64,000 nt of DNA from the NCBI GenBank assembly GCA_019192545.1, contig JAHCMI010000011.1:1-64000 (forward strand), given 5' to 3'. The position numbers were made by a program, and so were the translations under genes. The stretch is from Rivularia sp. MS3 (GTDB lineage: Bacteria; Cyanobacteriota; Cyanobacteriia; Cyanobacteriales; Nostocaceae). The notes below the pieces were generated by a model. It worked only from the letters and a program-made list of their open reading frames with translations, made no database searches and was not told the origin of the DNA. Every line of letters begins with the position of its first letter. Within the stretch, counting starts at the first letter, position 1. Shown piece after piece: positions 57,808 to 64,000 of the stretch.

Positions 57808-58302
57808 ATGTCCATTCGCCTATACATAGGCAATTTGCCCAAAGAAGAAATAGATAAATCGGAATTGCAAGCAATTTTTGCCGAAGAAGGTAGCAGTATT
57901 ACGACTAAATTAATCAAAGACCGTAAGACAGGTAAATGTCGTGGTTTTGGTTTTATGACGGTGAATAACGACGAACAAGCCGATCAAATTATTGAAAAAT
58001 ATAACGGTCAGATGTTCAAAGATTCTCCGATAAAATTGGAGAAAGCATTACCTCGGACTAAGAGCAATGAGGAAGGGGAAGAAAATGCTGCTCCTAAAAC
58101 ATCTAGTTCTCCAACTCCTGCTAGCAGTGGTTCTGGAAATACTGGATCTAGTAAGAGTAAGAAAAAATCTCGTCGCGGTAGTGGCTCTAAGGATAATAGC
58201 AGTAGCAGTGGTTCTTCCTCGGATGGAGTTTATCCAGATCCTCGTTGGGCTACAGAGCTAGAAAAGCTAAAGGAAATGCTTGCTGCCCAAACCACTAACT
58301 AA
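57808..58302 (+). CDS. RRM RNA-binding protein (Rbp3-like)
   Basis: 164 aa, good ribosome site GGAGG. One RRM at residues 1-85 with RNP2 RLYIGNLP and RNP1 KCRGFGFMTV. The C-terminal half is Ser/Gly/Lys-rich (disordered) and ends YPDPRWATELEKLKEMLAAQ, a conserved tail I associate with the Rbp3 type of Synechocystis rather than the short Gly-tailed cold-shock Rbps. Rbp3 is reported to bind PSI messages and place them at thylakoids; the same role is inferred here. Long gaps on both sides. Confidence 0.88.
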   Translation: MSIRLYIGNLPKEEIDKSELQAIFAEEGSSITTKLIKDRKTGKCRGFGFMTVNNDEQADQIIEKYNGQMFKDSPIKLEKALPRTKSNEEGEENAAPKTSSSPTPASSGSGNTGSSKSKKKSRRGSGSKDNSSSSGSSSDGVYPDPRWATELEKLKEMLAAQTTN

Positions 58303-59524
58303 TTGATTTACCTTTATCTGTGATAAGGCTTACACCGTATTCTCAAAGTTGGTGTTGAGACAAATTGCAATTTCGGATTTATGGTATGACAATCCGGCAG
58401 CAGATGTAATGCAGTGAAATGCACCAATGCAATCTGTAAGAAAGGAAAAACTGATTGCGAAAGTCCTGCTTTAGGTAGGGCTTAGAATCATTTTCTCCCG
58501 AAACGTTGCACTAAGGTAATGCTCTTATAAAAGAGTTGCCGAGAAACATACATTCATAATCTATGATTCGATGTAGGTAAGTCACAAGGAAGAATGGACT
58601 GGCCCACCGAGTTTGGAGTATAGGGTTTTATTCCCCATTACTTGTGCTGGGCTTGCACTACTTCCTATTTATAAGTATTAAATGATTTTTTTGCTTTACA
58701 AAAAATATTTATTATAATTCCATATATTATTAATACAAATAGAATGTTTGACATTCGTATAACGTTAAATCGGTAATCTCGCTTCAGAATTTAACGTTAT
58801 AGCAAGCACTTATCAAGTCTTTTGCCGTCGTATAACTAAAAATATATTGAAGAAGTTGATTTTTGTTAAGAAACAAGTCTGTTATTACTTTCTATGCATT
58901 CCACATCTTAATAATAAATTAACTATAAAATAATCATATAGCATCTATATTTAGTAAAGAAATACTAAGTAATATAAACTACATTTTTTTTCATAAGTAT
59001 TTTTTCTCGATATATACAAAAATGTAGCTTCAGGCACATTTTTTAACTATAGATTGCAGTAAGTATATTAGACGACATAGTTAACATATATTTATTTATG
59101 CATTAGTACTTACAATCAGCTAATTTGCATTGATTTTATTTTTTGATTTAGAAAAATATTAAATAATATTACTTAAGATAAAAGTAGTATTTGTTGTAGT
59201 TTTTATTGCATAAATATAGACTATTTATTTTTATTTGGTTGGAAATAATACAGTAAATAGTTAGCCGTAGTCATGATTATGAGCAATATTAGGCGACATT
59301 AGAGGTAATAGCAAATACACGTATATTATTTTTAGCATGTTTTTTGTTACGTATTATTACTTAAGCGAGATAAGTAAAGGTAACAATATATAAATAAAAA
59401 TATTTCACATATTAAATTAAAATAAAACTTACATGAACATTTACAAAGATTTTGGTTTTAGGGGTTGACGCGCTTTGAAAAGCTGCTAGCCGATTGAACC
59501 GAACACATAAATAACCAACAAACT
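58303..59524. other. 1.2-kb non-coding gap with folded segment and inverted repeat
   Basis: The left 370 bases are less AT-rich and show several hairpins: AAGTCCT/AGGGCTT (near 58462-58484), CTCTT/AAGAG (near 58523), and an 80-base fold closed by AGGAAG/CTTCCT (58587-58592, 58661-58666) with inner GCCCA/TGGGC (58602-58606, 58648-58652). Then an inverted repeat (58758-58801) and 700 very AT-rich bases. No gene supported. Confidence 0.5.
58758..58801. repeat. Perfect inverted repeat with TAACGTTA cores
   Basis: 13-base arms TATAACGTTAAAT and ATTTAACGTTATA separated by 18 bases; each arm contains the palindrome TAACGTTA, so the sites can also be read as two direct operators. Confidence 0.85.
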
Positions 59525-60793
59525 ATGAACCTTGCAACAGAACAACGCATCGCCTTGATTTCCGTCCACGGCGACCCAGCGATTGAAATAGGTAAGGAAG
59601 AAGCTGGAGGGCAAAACGTTTACGTTCGTCATGTAGGGGAAGCGCTAGCTGAACTTGGATGGCAAGTTGATATGTTTACCCGTAAAGTAAGTGTCGAGCA
59701 AGAAGATATCGTTTGGCATTCTCCGAATTGTCGAACAATTCGTTTGAAAGCTGGTGATGTTGATTTCGTGCCACGAGACAATATTTTTGGGCATTTACCA
59801 GAATTTGTAGAGAATTTTCTTAAATTCCAAGAAGATAATGGAATTATATATTCTTTAATTCATACCAATTATTGGCTTTCTAGCTGGGTTGGTATGCAGT
59901 TGAGACAAAAACAAGGAAGTTGTATAGTTCATACTTACCATTCTCTAGGAGCAGTTAAATACAATACTGTAAAGACTGTCCCTCTAATTGCTAGCACCCG
60001 TCTGGGAGTAGAAAAACAGATATTAGAAACGGCGCAAAGAATAGTTGCAACTTCCCCTCAAGAAGAAGAGCATATGCGTACTCTTGTTTCAACAAAAGGA
60101 AGCATTGATGTAATTCCTTGCGGTACAGATATTCAACGCTTCGGTCGTGTGGACAGGAAAACAGCAAGAAACGAGTTAGGGATTAATCCTCAAACCAAGC
60201 TAGTAATGTACGTAGGACGCTTTGATCGGCGCAAAGGTATTGAAACCTTGGTAAGAGCAGTTGGACAATCTAAGTTACTAGGTTCTGAAAATTTCAAGCT
60301 AATTATTTGTGGTGGTAGTCGAGCTGGACACAGTGATGGTGAAGAGCGCGATCGCATTGAAAAAATTGTTGCAGAATTAGGAATGACTCAAATGACCGAA
60401 TTCCCCGGTCGTGTGAGTCAAAAGGATTTACCATCTTATTATGCTGCTGCTGACGTTTGCGTTGTTCCTAGTCATTACGAGCCTTTTGGTTTAGTAGCGA
60501 TTGAAGCAATGGCAAGTTATACGCCAGTAGTTGCTAGTGATGTTGGTGGACTTCAGTTTACTGTTGTCAGTGAAGAAACTGGCTTATTAGCAGCGCCGCA
60601 AAATGTTTCAGATTTCGCTGATGCGATTGACCGAATTTTAGTGGATGCTCAATGGCGCGAACAATTAGGTCAGGCTGCGAGAAAGCGTGTTGAAAATAAA
60701 TTTAGTTGGGAAGGAGTTGCGATGCAATTAAGCGAACTCTACAAAAATTTATTGCACAAATCTGTGGAACAGCCTATGGTGGCAAACAGTTAA
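59525..60793 (+). CDS. GT4 glycosyltransferase, sucrose-phosphate-synthase-like
   Basis: 422 aa, about 47 kDa. GT-B fold: N-terminal ISVHGDPAIEIGKEEAGGQN with the Gly-Gly-Gln donor loop of sucrose-phosphate and sucrose synthases, NYWLSSWVG, then the C-terminal half with VMYVGRFDRRKGIETLVRAV and the nucleotide-sugar motif HYEPFGLVAIEAMASYTPVV. Size fits the minimal SPS of Anabaena, which lacks a phosphatase domain. It could instead make another alpha-glucoside or polysaccharide unit; no sucrose-phosphatase gene is adjacent. Preceded by 1.2 kb of non-coding sequence. Confidence 0.8.
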   Translation: MNLATEQRIALISVHGDPAIEIGKEEAGGQNVYVRHVGEALAELGWQVDMFTRKVSVEQEDIVWHSPNCRTIRLKAGDVDFVPRDNIFGHLPEFVENFLKFQEDNGIIYSLIHTNYWLSSWVGMQLRQKQGSCIVHTYHSLGAVKYNTVKTVPLIASTRLGVEKQILETAQRIVATSPQEEEHMRTLVSTKGSIDVIPCGTDIQRFGRVDRKTARNELGINPQTKLVMYVGRFDRRKGIETLVRAVGQSKLLGSENFKLIICGGSRAGHSDGEERDRIEKIVAELGMTQMTEFPGRVSQKDLPSYYAAADVCVVPSHYEPFGLVAIEAMASYTPVVASDVGGLQFTVVSEETGLLAAPQNVSDFADAIDRILVDAQWREQLGQAARKRVENKFSWEGVAMQLSELYKNLLHKSVEQPMVANS

Positions 60794-61739
60794 AAGTAAT
60801 AGTAATAATACATAAATCATGAGAACAAGTAATTTCGAGCATGGGATTTACCGCAAATAAATTTAATTTTTATTGCCTATAGAACCATCCCAATTTTGAA
60901 CAAATAATTTACCTAACACCCAGTTAGAGTCTAGCTATATAAACCAATACCAACCATCTAAGCTAGGAACTTTTTTAACCAAGGTAGTTGGTTAAATTCG
61001 CAATATCAGCCCCAGACTTCTATCTAGTCTGAGGGCTTTTGTTTGTGTTGGCATACTTTCTTTCCAATTACCTTGCTAAGTTTTCGCAGTCCTAAGAATT
61101 TTAAATTATAAAATTTGGCTCTTTTTTACGTATTGATACTTAATATCCACGTAATTTACTGACGAATTTATTTTTTAGTAAGTATTATAAAAATTATATT
61201 TTGCAACCTATTTCTAAGTGTTGTTAATAAAAAAATCAAATCCTTAAGCTAAAGAAAAAGTTTTAATTAACAATATACTTTTACCTATAAATTTTTATCT
61301 AGCAGAGTTTTACTAGATATATAAACAACGGAAAGGTTGATAAATTGCTGACTCCAAAGTTGATAATATTTACTTTTACGGAATTTGAATTATCCAATCG
61401 AAAGTAAAAAATGATTATTAACTTAATTAGCTAATACAGATTTTTAGAATATCATCTCTCAATTGGTATCGTAGTTTAAAACCATTTTGCGACTACGTTA
61501 AATGTTTTAAACCAATTATTTTTTTAAAAATTAATAATTAATATCTAAATTTATAGTCAATAAAATTGCATCCTCTGACTGAATTAAAATTTTTTCCCGT
61601 CTTATTTCTCGTGTAACTTTTAAAAATAGTTTCTTTAACAGATGCACATCTGTGTGATTTATATGTCTTTGGAGCGTGCATCTAGTGTTTTAACCGAGCT
61701 ATACTGACGAATATCTATGCCCTTATAATAAAAATCGCT
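60794..61739. other. Gap between glycosyltransferase and rqcH
   Basis: 946 bases. Terminator at 61008-61040; ACCAA/TTGGT hairpin just before it (near 60979-60993). The rest is AT-rich without genes. Confidence 0.5.
61008..61040 (+). terminator. Intrinsic terminator after the glycosyltransferase
   Basis: AGCCCCAGACT (61008-61018) pairs with AGTCTGAGGGCT (61026-61037) with one bulged base, then TTTGTTTG. It lies 215 bases after the stop codon. Confidence 0.8.
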
Positions 61740-63482
61740 GTGCAAACATTTGACTATACTACTTTGAGTGCAGTTTGCAGCGATATTCGTGCTAACTGGT
61801 TACCATCGCGTTTAGAACAAGTTTATCAGCGCGATCGCTATACTATTGCAATTGCGCTTCGTACTATTAAAGGACGGGGTTGGCTTGAAGTTTCTTGGCA
61901 TCCCCAAGCTGCTCGCATTCATATCGGCTCTCCACCACCGCGCATACCAGATACATTTACATTCTCTCAACAATTAGTTCACCAGCTAGGAGGTTTGGCT
62001 TTGGTGACAATTGAGAAAGTTGCGCTTTGGGAACGTGTCATAAATTTGCAATTCGCTCGTAGACCGGGGGAACAAGCTTTATACCACCTGTATGTAGAAA
62101 TTATGGGTAAGTACAGCAACGTGATTCTTACGGATGCGAAAAATACAATTATTACCGCAGGTCGTCAGATCAACGAGCAAAAATCAAGCGTTCGCCCTAT
62201 TTTAACTGGAGAAGTTTACGAGCAACCACCGAAGCTTACAGGCGCAATTCCGAGTTTAGATGAATCACAACAAGATTGGTACGAAAGGGTAAGCTTGATA
62301 CCTGGAGCAATCAAGCGTCAATTACCTAAAAATTATCGTGGTGTTTCTCCAACCTTAGTACAGTCAATGCTTTTAGCAGCAAATCTGAGTACGGAAAGCA
62401 CCACCGATCAACTTACAACTAAAGAATGGAATTTATTATTTAAGCAATGGCAAGAATGGCTTAAAGCTTTACAAGAAGAAAATTTTAAACCGGGTTGGAC
62501 TGAAAGTGGCTATACCGTACTTGGTTGGGGTGCACTCAAAAAAGTAGAAGACATTCAAGAATTGCTTAATCGCTACTATACAGATAAACTCAATCAACAA
62601 GTTTTTTCTCAATTAAAGCACCAGCTTACTCAAAAATTGACTAATATTTTAGGAAAATTGCGCTCCAAAGCTGAAACTTTTGAAAAACGCTTGCAGCAGT
62701 CAGAACAATCAGATGAGTATCGCACTCAAGCCGATTTATTAATGGCTTATCTACAAGAATGGCAACCGGGGATGGAAGAAATCACCTTGGCTGACTTTGA
62801 GACGAACAAACCAGTCAAAATTAAATTACAACCCGATAAAAACGCCGTACAAAATGCTCAAAAACTTTATAAACAGCATCAAAAGCTTAAACGCGCTCGT
62901 ACCGCTGTCGAACCTTTATTGGCACAAGCGAACGCGGAAATTGCATACCTCGAACAAGTAGAATCAGCAATTTCTCAAATTGACAACTACCTTGAAGCTG
63001 AAGATTTACAGGCTTTAGAAGAAATTCGCGAGGAATTGATTGCACAAAAATATTTAGAAGATTCCGAATACCGCAGACGTAGTTGTAACGAAGCGACTAC
63101 AAACTTTCATCGTTACCAAACACCAAATGGTTTTGAAGTAATAATCGGACGCAATAATCGTCAAAATGACCAATTAACTTTCAAAGTTGCAGGAGATTAT
63201 GATTTATGGTTTCATGCTCAAGAAATTCCCGGTAGTCACGTTTTATTAAGATTAGAACCCGGTGCAGTTGCTGAAGAAAACGATTTACAATTTACTGCAA
63301 ATCTTGCTGCATACTACAGTCGCGCTCGGCAAAGCGAACAGGTTCCAGTCATTTACACCGAACCCAAGTACGTCTATAAACCAAAAGGAGCTAAACCAGG
63401 AATCGCTATTTACAAGCACGAAACTATACTTTGGGGAAAACCACAATCTGTCAAAAGTGAAGATTTAGAGGTTAATAATTAG
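61740..63482 (+). CDS. rqcH: NFACT protein RqcH (Rqc2 homologue)
   Basis: 580 aa, GTG start (MQTFDYTTLSAVCSDI); no better upstream start. Binds stalled large ribosomal subunits with tRNA-Ala and drives C-terminal alanine tailing. NFACT-N at 1-220 with RIHIGSPPPRIPDTFTFSQQ and YVEIMGKYSNVILTD; central coiled coil (about 280-440); NFACT-R at about 455-570 with NGFEVIIGRNNRQND, DYDLWFHAQEIPGSHVLLRL and KPKGAKPGI. The Asp-Arg pair essential in Bacillus RqcH (97-98) is Glu98-Arg99 here (ALWERVINL), a conservative change. Single gene, last coding gene of the window. Confidence 0.93.
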   Translation: MQTFDYTTLSAVCSDIRANWLPSRLEQVYQRDRYTIAIALRTIKGRGWLEVSWHPQAARIHIGSPPPRIPDTFTFSQQLVHQLGGLALVTIEKVALWERVINLQFARRPGEQALYHLYVEIMGKYSNVILTDAKNTIITAGRQINEQKSSVRPILTGEVYEQPPKLTGAIPSLDESQQDWYERVSLIPGAIKRQLPKNYRGVSPTLVQSMLLAANLSTESTTDQLTTKEWNLLFKQWQEWLKALQEENFKPGWTESGYTVLGWGALKKVEDIQELLNRYYTDKLNQQVFSQLKHQLTQKLTNILGKLRSKAETFEKRLQQSEQSDEYRTQADLLMAYLQEWQPGMEEITLADFETNKPVKIKLQPDKNAVQNAQKLYKQHQKLKRARTAVEPLLAQANAEIAYLEQVESAISQIDNYLEAEDLQALEEIREELIAQKYLEDSEYRRRSCNEATTNFHRYQTPNGFEVIIGRNNRQNDQLTFKVAGDYDLWFHAQEIPGSHVLLRLEPGAVAEENDLQFTANLAAYYSRARQSEQVPVIYTEPKYVYKPKGAKPGIAIYKHETILWGKPQSVKSEDLEVNN

Positions 63483-63624
63483 TAGCTAGGAATTATAAAT
63501 CCAGCGTTGTCTATTTTCCTTGCTGAATATCCACTAAGAATGTTGAATTATTCTTAAAGATGAAGCCGCAATTTTGATAAAAATATCTTTTTTTAGTAAA
63601 TTTTCAGGAAAATTCTGTACTGCC

Positions 63625-63633
63625 TGTTACAAT
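63625..63633 (+). promoter_or_regulatory. Extended -10 promoter of the candidate sRNA
   Basis: TGTTACAAT: a TG one base ahead of the hexamer TACAAT, the extended -10 form that needs no strong -35. A start is expected near 63640. Confidence 0.55.
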
Positions 63634-63639
63634 ATTGTA

Positions 63640-63752
63640 AAGAAAGATTACCCAAGGCGTTTTGGGAACGCGAAAGTTTGGGTTTGACTTTATTGATAAG
63701 ACAACGCAAATAGAAATGTGATAGACCAGCTGTGGGAAGCTGGTCTTTTTTT
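63640..63752 (+). ncRNA. Candidate small RNA with intrinsic terminator
   Basis: About 113 bases. Two-part 5' hairpin: ACCCAA (63650-63655) with TTGGGT (63678-63683), enclosing GCGTT (63657-63661) with AACGC (63667-63671). Then a 40-base open stretch, and a terminator. No ORF with a ribosome site. It matches none of tmRNA, 6S, SRP RNA or RNase P that I can recall. The combination of promoter, folded 5' part, single-stranded middle and terminator is that of a trans-acting sRNA. Confidence 0.6.
63723..63752 (+). terminator. Strong intrinsic terminator
   Basis: AGACCAGCT (63723-63731) with AGCTGGTCT (63738-63746), 6-base loop, then a run of T to 63752. It is 240 bases beyond rqcH. Confidence 0.92.
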
Positions 63753-64000
63753 ATTAGGAAATTGCACCCCTTCCCTACAAATTAAAGCAGAATTTTAAGA
63801 GGTACTATAAAAGCTGCGAACGATTTGCGGTTTTCTTTAAGCAATTACCATAAACTTACATATCTGTAAATAAAGTTAATTCAAACGCTTTTGCTGACAT
63901 TAGTGAATATACTTAATTTATATATAGATTATATCATAAAAAAATATCTTGTATAAAATAATTTCAGTCCTATAAGTTAATTAAGAGTATTTGTGGTTAA

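Larger units (their letters stand above)
63483..64000. other. 3' flank of rqcH with candidate sRNA
   Basis: 518 bases. The region 63625-63752 holds the candidate small RNA described separately. The last 250 bases are AT-rich and show nothing. Confidence 0.5.

Noticed and set aside
58440-58670. 6S RNA, tmRNA or RNase P RNA
   Set aside because: The end-to-end closing stem and central bubble of 6S RNA are not seen, and the conserved strings of tmRNA and RNase P are absent.

Overview
The window comes from the chromosome of a filamentous, very probably heterocyst-forming cyanobacterium (order Nostocales; genus not determined). Supporting signs are photosystem I genes psaF, psaJ and psaL; the heterocyst-patterning pair hetZ-patU; tandem septal amidases; Tic22, Ycf52-like and DUF4870 (Tic20-like) proteins; at least 16 copies of the HIP1 octamer GCGATCGC; and heptameric tandem repeats of the STRR type. 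Base composition is AT-rich, with long non-coding gaps and mostly single-gene or two- to three-gene transcription units.

Layout. 0-9 kb is a mixed accessory/core stretch: an XRE regulator, a Phd-like protein, metH, a DUF559 nuclease bracketed by palindromic repeats, a lipase-like hydrolase, nei and a small protein. 9-31 kb is a cell-wall and development block: ribD, mreDCB, ssb, a SIMPL protein, an EVE protein, two tandem AMIN/Amidase_3 genes (amiC1/amiC2), murI, a polyprenyl synthase (sds), hetZ-patU and a large transglutaminase-fold membrane protein. From memory, this order resembles the all0085-alr0101 neighbourhood of Anabaena sp. PCC 7120. 32-43 kb carries a RemA-like gene with gmk, the psaL-psaJ-psaF cluster, tsaD, an alpha/beta hydrolase, an ACT protein, a Ycf52-like acetyltransferase, tRNA-Pro(UGG), tic22, prmC and a Sua5/YrdC gene. 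43-52 kb holds a degenerate histidine kinase, a second Ycf52-like GNAT, a membrane protein, secF-secD, pdhB, an XRE regulator and hemB. 52-64 kb holds a DUF4870 protein, prfC, a degenerate M48 protease, an RRM protein, a sucrose-phosphate-synthase-like glycosyltransferase, rqcH and a probable small RNA.

How the genes fit together. Several sets act on the envelope of a filament: MreBCD (shape), AmiC1/AmiC2 (septal peptidoglycan and nanopores), MurI (D-Glu supply), SecDF (export) and HetZ-PatU (cell-fate pattern). Another set touches translation quality: tsaD and Sua5/YrdC (t6A of tRNA), prmC (release-factor methylation), prfC (RF3) and rqcH (stalled-subunit rescue). psaFJL, hemB, the RRM protein and sds serve the photosynthetic apparatus.

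The least expected features are enzyme-fold proteins whose catalytic residues are missing (transglutaminase, M48 protease, histidine kinase), a DUF559 nuclease between inverted palindromes, a candidate small RNA with an extended -10 and a strong terminator at the right end, a multi-helix element between remA-like and gmk, and nested inverted repeats in front of hetZ. Gene names rest on recognition of the protein sequences only; no database search was possible.
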